From NCBI RefSeq assembly GCF_002741985.1, contig NZ_APHW01000104.1, forward strand, positions 241,546 through 305,545: a stretch of 64,000 bases of DNA, given 5' to 3'. Positions 50,151 to 58,518 of the stretch are shown one piece after another; the first letter of the stretch is position 1, and every line of letters begins with the position of its first letter. The DNA is from Vibrio rotiferianus CAIM 577 = LMG 21460 (lineage in GTDB: Bacteria > Pseudomonadota > Gammaproteobacteria > Enterobacterales > Vibrionaceae). The notes below the pieces were generated by a model. That model did not search any database and was not told the DNA's origin. It was given only the letters and a program-made list of their open reading frames with translations. Both the position numbers and the translations under genes were made by a program.

Positions 50151-50879
50151 ATGAGTATTCAAGTTAAAAGTATCAATAAGTCTTACGGCGATACCCAAGT
50201 TCTACACGATGTCAGTTTTAATTGTGAAAGCGGTGAAACGCTGGTGTTACTCGGTCCAAGTGGTGCAGGGAAGAGCTCTCTACTACGTGTTCTTAACCTT
50301 CTTGAAGGTGCGGATAATGGCCAGTTAAACATCGCTGATGACGCATTCGACTTTTCAACTGAAATCAAAGAGAAGCAAGGTTTAGCGCTTCGTCGTAAAG
50401 TGGGCATGGTGTTCCAACAGTACAACCTATGGCCGCACATGACAGTGATGGAGAACCTGATTGAGGCTCCGGTAAAAGTCTCTGGCATGGATAAAGAAGA
50501 AGCGAAGAAGCAGGCAATGCAAATTCTGGCGACGCTGCATTTGGCAGACAAAGCGGATGCATGGCCGATGCAACTTTCTGGTGGTCAACAGCAACGTGTG
50601 GCGATTGCTCGAGCACTGATGATGAAACCAGAAGTCTTGCTTTTTGATGAGCCTACCGCAGCGCTCGACCCTGAGATTACAAATCAAGTGGTTAAGATCA
50701 TTAACGATTTAAGCGAAACCGGCATCACTCAAGTCGTTGTTACTCACGAAGTCGATTTTGCTAAAAAGATTGCTAGTCACGTTCTGTACCTCGAGAGAGG
50801 ACATATTGTGGAGCATGGCACGCATGACGCGTTTGTTAACCCGCAAACCACTCAGTTTGCTGATTACCTAAATCACTAA
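50151..50879 (+). CDS. artP: Arginine ABC transporter ATP-binding protein
   Basis: Cytoplasmic ATPase of the arginine importer, 242 residues from the MSIQ start that E. coli ArtP shares; an in-frame ATG at 50136 would add five residues. Walker A GPSGAGKSS, Q-loop VFQQYNLWPHMTV, signature LSGGQQQR, Walker B VLLFDEPTAALDPE and H-loop VVVTHEVDFA are all intact. It heads artPIQM. Confidence 0.93.
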   Translation: MSIQVKSINKSYGDTQVLHDVSFNCESGETLVLLGPSGAGKSSLLRVLNLLEGADNGQLNIADDAFDFSTEIKEKQGLALRRKVGMVFQQYNLWPHMTVMENLIEAPVKVSGMDKEEAKKQAMQILATLHLADKADAWPMQLSGGQQQRVAIARALMMKPEVLLFDEPTAALDPEITNQVVKIINDLSETGITQVVVTHEVDFAKKIASHVLYLERGHIVEHGTHDAFVNPQTTQFADYLNH

Positions 50880-50967
50880 ATTACGTTTTTAAAGTTCAGT
50901 CTATTTAACAGATAAGCTCGGCTGTCATTGCGAGTGTCAGCCCACTAAGTACACACGGAGTATTGCA

Positions 50968-51699
50968 ATGAAAAAGATTCTACTAGCTTCACTAATCGGC
51001 CTTGTCTCAGCGAACGCAGCAGCACAAGAAGAGATCAAATTTGCGATGGAAGCGACTTACGCACCGTTCGAATACATGGATGAAAACAACCAAATCCAAG
51101 GTTTTGATGTGGATCTGGCGAACGCACTATGTAAAGAAATGGAAGCAAAATGTACCTTCCACAACCAGTCTTTTGACAGCCTGATCCCTGCATTAAAATT
51201 CAAGCGTTATGATGCGGCTATCTCTGCAATGGATATTACTGATGCACGTTTGGAGCAAGTGAACTTTTCTGACCCTTACTACGACAACTCAGCAGCGTTT
51301 GTTTCTATCAAAGAAAAAGTGGCTGATCAAAAAGCACTAGAAGGTAAGCGTGTTGGTGTTCAAAACGGTTCAACACACCAAAGTTACCTGATTGAGCAAA
51401 TGCCGGGCGTAACCGCGGTTCCTTACTCAAGCTACCAAGACGCGTTCATCGATATGAAAAATGGTCGTATTGATTCTGTATTCGGTGACACAGCAGTCGT
51501 AGCAGAATGGTTCAAGAAAGAAGACAACCTAGCTTACGTGGGTGAGCACGTCACTAACCCTAAATACTTCGGTAACGGTTTCGGTATCGCAGTAAACAAA
51601 GGTAACGACGAGCTAGTGAACAAGCTGAACACAGCACTGAAAACAGTGAAAGCAAACGGCGAATACGACGTAATCTACAACAAGTACTTCGGTAAGTAA
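50968..51699 (+). CDS. artI: Periplasmic arginine-binding protein
   Basis: 243 residues with a signal peptide (about 1-19, ANAAAQ). Binding-protein family 3 features: FAMEATYAPFEYMDENNQIQGFDVDLANAL and SAMDITDARLEQVNFSDPYY, with VGVQNGSTHQSYL in the second lobe. Family 3 covers basic and polar amino acids. Arginine is preferred because of the artP, artQ and artM partners. One base separates its stop from the artQ start. Confidence 0.9.
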   Translation: MKKILLASLIGLVSANAAAQEEIKFAMEATYAPFEYMDENNQIQGFDVDLANALCKEMEAKCTFHNQSFDSLIPALKFKRYDAAISAMDITDARLEQVNFSDPYYDNSAAFVSIKEKVADQKALEGKRVGVQNGSTHQSYLIEQMPGVTAVPYSSYQDAFIDMKNGRIDSVFGDTAVVAEWFKKEDNLAYVGEHVTNPKYFGNGFGIAVNKGNDELVNKLNTALKTVKANGEYDVIYNKYFGK

Positions 51700-51700
51700 T

Positions 51701-52390
51701 ATGGCACTAACGGGTTACTCTTTATCGCTTGTTCAAGCTAGTTGGATGACTGTCCAGCTAGCCTTCACAAGCCTATTAGTCGGTTTGATTCTGGCAGTGG
51801 TATTCGCCAGTGGTGAAATGTCTCGCCGCGTTTTCGTTAAATGGCCAATGACGGCGTTTGTGACGATTGTACGTGGCTTGCCAGAAATCCTTGTCGTGTT
51901 GTTCATCTATTTTGGTTCGACGCAGGTTCTGTTTTTAATCACCGGAGACTTTATAGAGGTTAGCCCGTTCTTGTCTGGCGTGGTTGCGTTGTCATTGATC
52001 TTCGCTTCCTACGCTTCTCAAACCTTACGTGGTGCGTTGAAAGCTGTCGGAAGAGGGCAAAGAGAGGCAGCAAGTGCACTCGGCATCAGTCAAACACACG
52101 CTTTTGTTCGCATTGTTTTGCCTCAAGCTGTAAGACACGCACTACCAGGCTTAACTAACCAATGGTTGGTTCTGCTGAAAGATACCGCACTTGTATCACT
52201 GATCGGTGTAACGGATTTGCTGAAACAAGCGCAGCTAACATCAGCAGCTACGCACGAGGCTTTCACTTGGTACGCAACAGCTGCAGCAATTTATTTAGTC
52301 ATTACACTCATTACTCAACGTGCTGTAAAACTGATTGATAAGAAGTTCTCAATTCAAGGTATGAGTATGGGACAGGAGGCTACCGCATGA
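51701..52390 (+). CDS. artQ: Arginine ABC transporter permease ArtQ
   Basis: A 229-residue inner-membrane permease with five helices, His/Glu/Gln-type. FVTIVRGLPEILVVLFIYFG near the N-terminus and the EAA loop GRGQREAASALGISQTHAFVRIVLPQA are diagnostic. It overlaps artM by four bases and forms a heterodimer with it. Confidence 0.92.
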   Translation: MALTGYSLSLVQASWMTVQLAFTSLLVGLILAVVFASGEMSRRVFVKWPMTAFVTIVRGLPEILVVLFIYFGSTQVLFLITGDFIEVSPFLSGVVALSLIFASYASQTLRGALKAVGRGQREAASALGISQTHAFVRIVLPQAVRHALPGLTNQWLVLLKDTALVSLIGVTDLLKQAQLTSAATHEAFTWYATAAAIYLVITLITQRAVKLIDKKFSIQGMSMGQEATA

Positions 52391-53055
52391 ACGAACAACA
52401 CGTTTGGCAAATGCTGGATGGCTTAGGCACTAGCCTTCAATTAACCGCCGCTTCCTTGGTTGTGGGTTGTCTCTTAGCTCTGATGATGACGCTGACTCTG
52501 ATCCTACGTACTCCGGGTTTGCATTGGGTAAGTCGTGGCATCATCACCTTGTTCACTGGTACGCCTTTGTTGGTGCAGATCTTCTTGGTGTATTACGGTC
52601 CGGGTCAGTTTGATGCAGTAAGAGAAAGTGTATTCTGGACATGGTTAAGCCAACCTTGGTTTTGCGCGATGTTAGCGTTAGCGCTTAATACTGCGGCGTA
52701 CAGCACTCAGTTGTTCAAAGGAGCGTTTAACGCGATTCCTTCCGGTCAATGGCAAGCGTGTCGTGCTCTGGGTATGAACAAAACTGCAACGCTGAAAGTG
52801 CTGCTGCCATACGCCATTCGTCGTGCTGTTCCAGCTTACTCGAACGAAGTGATTTTGGTGTTCAAAGGCACGTCACTGGCTAGTACCATAACGATTATGG
52901 ATTTGATGGGTTATGCGCAGCGTATTAATGCACAAACCTACGATACGTTGACAGTATTTGGTATTGCAGGAGCGTTCTATTTAGGTGTGAATGGTATCCT
53001 TACACTGATATTCCGTCAGGTAGAGAAGAAAGCGTTAGCGTTCGAAGCTGCATAA
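52387..53055 (+). CDS. artM: Arginine ABC transporter permease ArtM
   Basis: A 222-residue permease with five helices. ITLFTGTPLLVQIFLVYYG and the EAA loop IPSGQWQACRALGMNKTATLKVLLPYA identify it. Last gene of the operon; its terminator is interrupted by an insertion sequence 66 bp downstream. Confidence 0.92.
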   Translation: MNEQHVWQMLDGLGTSLQLTAASLVVGCLLALMMTLTLILRTPGLHWVSRGIITLFTGTPLLVQIFLVYYGPGQFDAVRESVFWTWLSQPWFCAMLALALNTAAYSTQLFKGAFNAIPSGQWQACRALGMNKTATLKVLLPYAIRRAVPAYSNEVILVFKGTSLASTITIMDLMGYAQRINAQTYDTLTVFGIAGAFYLGVNGILTLIFRQVEKKALAFEAA

Positions 53056-53084
53056 GACTGTCCTTATAAATTTGATTTCACTTC

Positions 53085-53120
53085 GCCTCTGTGGATGATT
53101 CTCTCGCAGGGGCTTTTTTT
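53085..53120 (+). terminator. artPIQM terminator with U-tract split by IS
   Basis: Stem GCCTCTG / CAGGGGC (one wobble) followed by T7. The 8-bp TTTTTTTA at the end of the T-run is the duplicated target of the ISL3 element, so the insertion point is in the U-tract. The left copy keeps the full T7, so the terminator probably still works. Confidence 0.8.
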
Positions 53121-53121
53121 A

Positions 53122-54411
53122 GGTTCATCGCGGATAAGCGGGAACTGAAAACAAAAACGGTAGTAAGTGATAGAGTTTTATCGCCAAACAAAACCAACAC
53201 AAACTACCGTTTTCATGTCGAATCATACTTTCCTATCTTCATTCTGGGAAGGCTTTCATATAGTAAAGTCTCATCAGACTGCGTCATTAATAAAGCTCAC
53301 TCTCAAACCTAACTCTATCGCTAAGTGTCCTTGTGGGCTTAAAGCTCAAGCCGTACATGAGTATCAATGGCGTAACGTGAAGGAAGCCACACTGCTAGGA
53401 GTTCCCGTTGAACTGTCCGTTCAAACCCGGCGCATCAAGTGCAGCCACTGCGGCATTAAAACAGAACGACTATCTTGGTTGGAACCTTATGCTCGTATCA
53501 CTAACCGCCTACGAGGCTATATAGAGCAGTTGTTGCCCCTGCTACCAATTAAACATATAGCCCAAGTGACAGGCGTTCATTGGCACACAATCAAAGAGAT
53601 AGATAAACGTCGGCTTCAACAGGTAGTACCGCAAGTTAAATGGGGTGAATTAAGGCAACTCGTCATGGACGAGTTTGCTATTTTTAAAGGACACCGCTAT
53701 GCAACAGTCATTGCTGATGCGAAAAGTCATCAGGTTATCTGGATAGGACTAGGTCGTAGCCACAAGGATATTCGACCGTTCTTTGAACAATTAGGTGAGC
53801 ACGGAAAAAATATCGAAGCAGTAGCAATGGATATGAATACAGCTTTTGACCTTGAAGTCCAAGAGCATTGCCCAAATGCCCGTATCGTTTACGACTTGTT
53901 CCATGTTGTTGCTAAGTTCGGTCGCGAAGTGATGGATAGAGTCAGAGTCGACCAAGCCAATAAATTAAGGCAGGATAAAAAAGCAAGGCAATGGGTCAAG
54001 CGTTCGCGCTGGGTATTATTGAAAAATAAGGATAATTTAAATACACAACAGGAAAGCTACCTCACTGAAATATTGAATATGAATCGGGACTTGATGACAA
54101 CCTACTTACTGGGTGCGCAATTAAAGGAACTGTGGCGTTGTGAGTCTGAACTTCAGGCTAAAAACCTATGGCAGGTATGGTGGGAGCAAGTGAATGAGAG
54201 TGGAATTAAGCCGCTCAAAGAGTTCGCTCGAAAGCTCCGTCCATATCTTCATGGGATTACTGCTTCAGCAAACTACCCGCTGAATACCTGTACGCTTGAA
54301 GGGATAAATAACAAGATAAAGTTAATCAAGCGGATGGGATATGGCTATCGAGACACCGATTACTTCTTCTTAAAGATAAAAGCGGCTTTCCCCGGAAAGC
54401 CGCGATGAACC
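53122..54411 (+). mobile_element. Complete ISL3-family insertion sequence
   Basis: A 1290-bp element starting GGTTCATCGCGG. Its right end, read inward, is also GGTTCATCGCGG, and both continue to GGGAA after a divergent stretch. It is flanked by a perfect 8-bp direct repeat TTTTTTTA (53114-53121 and 54412-54419), the target-duplication length typical of ISL3. It contains one transposase gene. Intact ends and clean duplication suggest a recent, possibly still mobile copy. Confidence 0.93.
53215..54408 (+). CDS. ISL3-family transposase
   Basis: 397 residues from the ATG at 53215 (MSNHTFLSSF); a GTG at 53167 would add 16 residues and is less likely. The N-terminal zinc-binding region (CPCGLKA and IKCSHCGIKTERLSW) is followed by a DDE catalytic core: the first Asp in LRQLVMDEFAIFKGHRYATVI, the second in VAMDMNTAFDLEVQ, and a C-terminal Glu in NTCTLEGINNKIKLIKRMGYGYRD. 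All are typical of ISL3 transposases. The stop codon lies in the right inverted repeat. Confidence 0.93.
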   Translation: MSNHTFLSSFWEGFHIVKSHQTASLIKLTLKPNSIAKCPCGLKAQAVHEYQWRNVKEATLLGVPVELSVQTRRIKCSHCGIKTERLSWLEPYARITNRLRGYIEQLLPLLPIKHIAQVTGVHWHTIKEIDKRRLQQVVPQVKWGELRQLVMDEFAIFKGHRYATVIADAKSHQVIWIGLGRSHKDIRPFFEQLGEHGKNIEAVAMDMNTAFDLEVQEHCPNARIVYDLFHVVAKFGREVMDRVRVDQANKLRQDKKARQWVKRSRWVLLKNKDNLNTQQESYLTEILNMNRDLMTTYLLGAQLKELWRCESELQAKNLWQVWWEQVNESGIKPLKEFARKLRPYLHGITASANYPLNTCTLEGINNKIKLIKRMGYGYRDTDYFFLKIKAAFPGKPR

Positions 54412-54485
54412 TTTTTTTATATTGGTCGTGGCAAATCGCTCAAGTTTCACCAAACTTAACTCAGTGTATTTGAATTGGTGACACG

Positions 54486-55058
54486 ATGGAACGACGACAC
54501 TTTTTGGCGCTTTGGACCCTGATCTTTGCACCCAGTTTAAAAGCGAAAACGCCAATGCAACCAACTCCTGAACAAGCAGAAGGTCCATTTTATCCGGTTG
54601 TTCGGATTCCTCTTCGATCAAATTTAGTTATTCAGACTCAAGGATTAATCGGGGAGCCCCTCATATTGCAAGGGAAAGTATTGGATACAACAGGAAACCC
54701 TGTCTCTGGCATCAAAGTAGAAATCTGGCAATGCGATGGGCAGGGTATTTACGATCATCCCAAGCAGCCAAATAACGATAAGTTTGATGCTCACTTTGCA
54801 GGCTTTGGCGCGGCAGAAACCCAATCGGATGGTCGCTACTTGTTTCAGACCTTGTACCCTGTACCTTATGCTTCTCGCCCACCGCACATTCACGTTAAGT
54901 TGTGGCGAGGTAATCAAGAACTTCTGACCACTCAGTTGTACTTAAAAGGCAATACTGGTGATGAATGGTGGGGTGGCAAAGCTCGTGATTATCTGCAGTT
55001 TGAAACCATGCGAATCGACGGACGGTTAACGGGCGAATTTAACTTTGTGATTGGCTAG
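54486..55058 (+). CDS. Exported intradiol ring-cleavage dioxygenase-like protein
   Basis: 190 residues. A short N-terminal hydrophobic stretch after MERRHF (FLALWTLIFAPSL) may be a Sec or Tat-like signal. The catalytic domain has the intradiol Fe(III) ligands: Tyr in GQGIYDHP, Tyr in TLYPVPYASRPP, and the His pair in PPHIHVKL. TPEQAEGPFYP and GNPVSGIKVEIWQCD are family landmarks of protocatechuate 3,4-dioxygenase-like proteins. No other aromatic-degradation gene is adjacent, so the substrate is unknown; extracytoplasmic intradiol enzymes exist but are poorly studied. It is convergent with the LysR gene. Confidence 0.85.
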   Translation: MERRHFLALWTLIFAPSLKAKTPMQPTPEQAEGPFYPVVRIPLRSNLVIQTQGLIGEPLILQGKVLDTTGNPVSGIKVEIWQCDGQGIYDHPKQPNNDKFDAHFAGFGAAETQSDGRYLFQTLYPVPYASRPPHIHVKLWRGNQELLTTQLYLKGNTGDEWWGGKARDYLQFETMRIDGRLTGEFNFVIG

Positions 55059-55067
55059 AGAATCCTG

Positions 55068-55898
55068 TTAAGCCATTAATTCAACCAGTTGCGCCAAGCA
55101 TTCTTTATCCAGTATTGGATGAGGCTCAACGCCCGTTACCAGCACAATATCCACGGAAGGCAGCGATGGCATATCGTCTAAGATCTTAAGATCCTCACTA
55201 ACGCTAATACTTCCCATGGCGCCGACTGCCATTCCTGAACGTACAATCGCTCGTTGTGCAGAAGCCGTATTGCAACATGCCAGTAGTTGATAAGGAGTAC
55301 CACGTTTGGTTAACCCGTCTACCGCTGCCGCATGGTATTTGCAGTCGGTTTGGAATAGGGCGAGAGGGAGAGTTTGGGCGTTCTTGATATCAAAATCAGG
55401 ATGAGCAATCCACACGCCTTTGTCACTTGCTAGCCAGTAACCTTCTTCACTGTCTGGCGCTCTTGTCACAATCGCCGCGTCTAGCTTTCCTTCATCAAGT
55501 TTTTCTCTCAAGGTGATGCTTGGCTCACTGAAGACTTGAATAGAACATGTGGGTTCAGATTGCTGCAATACGCGGATGACTTTAGGCAGGATATTGTCGT
55601 TGTAATCTTCAGGGCAACCTAAGCGAAGAGGGCGCTTGTTTTCATAACGTTTCACTTGTTTCAGCGCTTGATTGTGTAAGCTGACTAGTTGCTCTGCATG
55701 AGAGCGTAGTGCCAATCCCGCTTCACTCAGTACGAGGTTACGGCCTTCTTTTTCAAACAAACTGACGCTGAGCTCGTCTTCCAGCTTACGCATTTGTGCA
55801 CTAAACGCTGATTGGGTGCGATTGATCTGCTTGGCTGCACGAGTGAAACTTCCCGTTTCTACAAAAGCAAGAAAGCTGCGTAACGCATCGATATCCAT
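55068..55898 (-). CDS. LysR-family transcriptional regulator
   Basis: 276 residues. HTH at about 1-60 (ALRSFLAFVETGSFTRAAKQINRTQSAFSAQMRKLEDEL), followed by a co-inducer domain. It is divergent from the GST gene with ~118 bp between starts, so GST is the most likely target; the convergent dioxygenase is another. It resembles LysR proteins that control small stress or detoxification genes; effector unknown. Confidence 0.85.
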   Translation of the reverse strand: MDIDALRSFLAFVETGSFTRAAKQINRTQSAFSAQMRKLEDELSVSLFEKEGRNLVLSEAGLALRSHAEQLVSLHNQALKQVKRYENKRPLRLGCPEDYNDNILPKVIRVLQQSEPTCSIQVFSEPSITLREKLDEGKLDAAIVTRAPDSEEGYWLASDKGVWIAHPDFDIKNAQTLPLALFQTDCKYHAAAVDGLTKRGTPYQLLACCNTASAQRAIVRSGMAVGAMGSISVSEDLKILDDMPSLPSVDIVLVTGVEPHPILDKECLAQLVELMA

Positions 55899-56016
55899 AT
55901 CTAAAACTCATCCATCGTTTTTGTTGAAGTGTTCCATCAAAACTATCCGTTAGTCCCCTTAAACACAATCAGATATTGTGAATGGGTACTCAAAACACGA
56001 ACCGCATGGAGGCGTC

Positions 56017-56664
56017 ATGAAACTGTTTATTGCTAACCAAAACTACTCAAGCTGGTCACTGCGTGCATGGCTGATCTTTTCTCAATTCAAATTGAATGTG
56101 GAAGTCACCAAGCTGAAGTTGTTCACGGAAGATTTTTACAAGACCTTGGAAGGTATTACACCAACGGCGAAAGTACCGACCTTGGTGGATGGCGATGCAA
56201 CAGTGTGGGATTCATTAGCGATTTTGGAATACGTTAACGAGCAATACTTACAAGGTAAAGCGTGGCCAAGCAACTCCGCAGAACGAGCTAAAGCACGCGC
56301 TATTGCATCAGAAATGCATTCGGGTTTCTTTGATTTAAGAAACGAACTACCAATGAACATCCGCGCGCGCAGAAAAGTCGATTTAACGGATGGTGCGCGT
56401 AAGGATATTGCGCGTATTGATGCTATCTGGGCAGAGCAAACCAAGCTGCATCCAGACGGTTGGTTATTTGGAGAATGGTCTATCGCCGATGCCATGTATG
56501 CTCCGGTGGCATTACGTTTCCAAACTTACGGTATCGAGTTATCGGAAGGTGCCAAAGCCTACCAACAGAAGGTACTAGCAAGTGAATCTTTACAGCAATG
56601 GTTGGAAGAGGCGAGCCCAGAAACGGATATCGTAGAAGAAGATGAAGCAGGGGTAGAGGTCTAA
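56017..56664 (+). CDS. Glutathione S-transferase
   Basis: 215-residue cytoplasmic GST. The thioredoxin-like N-domain (1-~80) has NQNYSSWSLRAWL at the catalytic Ser position, the cis-Pro in TAKVPTLVDG, and WDSLAILEYV at the glutathione-binding turn. The all-helical C-domain follows (WLFGEWSIADAMYAPVALRF). ATG at 56017 with GGAGG upstream; an upstream in-frame start at 55978 is rejected. The C-terminus is unusually acidic (ETDIVEEDEAGVEV). Confidence 0.9.
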   Translation: MKLFIANQNYSSWSLRAWLIFSQFKLNVEVTKLKLFTEDFYKTLEGITPTAKVPTLVDGDATVWDSLAILEYVNEQYLQGKAWPSNSAERAKARAIASEMHSGFFDLRNELPMNIRARRKVDLTDGARKDIARIDAIWAEQTKLHPDGWLFGEWSIADAMYAPVALRFQTYGIELSEGAKAYQQKVLASESLQQWLEEASPETDIVEEDEAGVEV

Positions 56665-56701
56665 AAAATCGTGTGTGAGAAGTAGTTGGTCGATATGGGC
56701 A

Positions 56702-56729
56702 CTGAAGCCACATTGTTTCGTGGCTTCAG
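56702..56729. repeat. Perfect hairpin after GST
   Basis: A 10-bp perfect inverted repeat CTGAAGCCAC / GTGGCTTCAG with an eight-base loop and no T-run. It may be a Rho-dependent end or an mRNA stabiliser. Confidence 0.6.
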
Positions 56730-56895
56730 AACTCGCATGGCTGTTGCAGAAACAAGCTATCATTAGAGATGTCAGGCATAAAGGTGGTATCCCGAGTAAT
56801 AAGCACAATCCCGAGGTGGTTGGGCGTATCTTGTTGTTAAAAATAAAAATATAGATACGTCAACGAAAGTAAATCTACTTCGATGGAGGATTGGT

Positions 56896-58329
56896 ATGCG
56901 ACGACTTACTTTTAGGAACATCGCTATTGGATTGTTATTAATGATTCAATCCATGGCGCATGCTTCGACGCTAAATGATGTGGATATACAAGAACAAGAC
57001 GTTGGGAATAAACCGTATTATGTGATTTCCGCTATGTTTGCGGGGGAGGTTGAAGAGCCTAGCCAAACAAGCTCACCGTTTAGTGTCCCTGTCTCTTTAA
57101 TGATTCCGAAGCAAAGCTGTAATCAGGTTGCGATTGTTGATGTTGTGAACAGCGTGCTTTTTGAATTCCCACCCACACCACTTGGTTACATCACGTTAAA
57201 TATTGGACAAATAATACTCGGAGAAAACTTCATTTCGGGGAGAGGTGAAAATAGTTTTATTTATGCGAGCGTTATTTGGGATAAAAACGTGGTAGACCAG
57301 ACGAGTGGAACGATCGTCAAGGGGACGGATGGTTATAGCATCTTGCGACAGTTTGCTCATTTTTTAAAAACGAATGAGGTCGTTTCCATGTTGCAGCTCG
57401 AAACTGACTGCGAAATAAAACAAACGATTGGTTTCGGTTGGTCGCAAACTGGTAAGTTGCTAGCGACCATGCTAACGGAAGAGCTCAATGGGAGCATAGA
57501 AAATCCCGCCTTTGATGGCTTGTTCCTTGGTGTCGCTGGTGGCATTTGTCGTCATTTAATTAATGATGTGTTTCCTTGGCGATATACTTCTTGTGCAAAA
57601 GTGCCTAATAAGCATGTCCCGACGGTCGCTTATAATACACAAAGTGAAACAGAACTTGCTCGCGGAGATGGCAAGTTAAGAAACTCAACGTCGAGCTTAA
57701 GTGTTTATGAGTACGCTGGTCTGGCTCATATTGATAAGCAGTTTTTGCCATTTGAAGTGTTGTTTGGTGGGTTAGGGTTCAACTTTAAGCAAAACCCAAT
57801 TTCTGTTGCGCCTTCCGTTAGAGCCGCGTTTTGGAATCTATATTTGAAAGTAAAAGATGACGTCCCAACACCGAAAAGTCGTACGCTTTTTTCAAAGCCG
57901 GATCCTCAGACATTCGTTTCGTTCTTGGATCTAAGAGGGGATGACTCTCTATTGAGTTGGAGTGGTGGCCAGGTTTACATCACTGATTCGAATAGAGATG
58001 GCTTCGCCGAAGGCGGGATACGCCTCCCTCACATGCCTAGTTCAAAGCAAAGTCCATTCTCATCTATGCTGGGTGCTCCACTGGGTATCTATGGCGGTAT
58101 TGATTATGACTATGCCGGAGGGCCTGGGATATTCTTTGCTAACGGTGGGACATTTTTAGAATATGACGACGAAACACTACTAATGCTTTATCCAACTAAG
58201 CAAGCGTACATCCAAAGAGTCGTTTTATCGGTTTGGTCCTTGATCTTTGAGCGCTATCTTTTGGTTGAAGACGGAATGATGCTCATAGAGCAAGCTGAGG
58301 CATTGCAATTGCCGATATGGGAGCCTTAG
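56896..58329 (+). CDS. Secreted alpha/beta-hydrolase-domain protein
   Basis: 477 residues with signal peptide (about 1-23, SMAHA). The middle holds a nucleophile elbow, IGFGWSQTGKLLATML (Ser near residue 185), preceded by an acidic-aromatic region and followed by FDGLFLGVAGGICRHLI. This matches the large 'alpha/beta hydrolase domain' family (Abhydrolase_10 type) better than classical lipases. Asp and His candidates of the triad lie in the C-terminal third (for example YEYAGLAHID, GLAH). Probably a periplasmic or secreted esterase of unknown substrate. Alone on its strand with a strong terminator after it. Confidence 0.65.
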   Translation: MRRLTFRNIAIGLLLMIQSMAHASTLNDVDIQEQDVGNKPYYVISAMFAGEVEEPSQTSSPFSVPVSLMIPKQSCNQVAIVDVVNSVLFEFPPTPLGYITLNIGQIILGENFISGRGENSFIYASVIWDKNVVDQTSGTIVKGTDGYSILRQFAHFLKTNEVVSMLQLETDCEIKQTIGFGWSQTGKLLATMLTEELNGSIENPAFDGLFLGVAGGICRHLINDVFPWRYTSCAKVPNKHVPTVAYNTQSETELARGDGKLRNSTSSLSVYEYAGLAHIDKQFLPFEVLFGGLGFNFKQNPISVAPSVRAAFWNLYLKVKDDVPTPKSRTLFSKPDPQTFVSFLDLRGDDSLLSWSGGQVYITDSNRDGFAEGGIRLPHMPSSKQSPFSSMLGAPLGIYGGIDYDYAGGPGIFFANGGTFLEYDDETLLMLYPTKQAYIQRVVLSVWSLIFERYLLVEDGMMLIEQAEALQLPIWEP

Positions 58330-58409
58330 GTTTTCGTAAGTAGGCGGTATGCTATGCCACGGCTTCAAGGTCGTTGTAATGCTTAGATACAATCTTCACT
58401 TCGACGTTG

Positions 58410-58444
58410 CGAGCGTGATATTTAAACAGTATCACGCTCGTCGT
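58410..58444 (+). terminator. Terminator after the secreted hydrolase
   Basis: A perfect 11-bp stem CGAGCGTGATA / TATCACGCTCG with a nine-base loop followed by TCGTTTTG. It also lies downstream of the convergent sgrR-like gene. Confidence 0.75.
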
Positions 58445-58518
58445 TTTGTGTGTTTTTAAGAGAGTGGTGATATCTCAAGAAAACAGAAATATGACTTGGG
58501 CATCAGCGGTTAGCTTTC

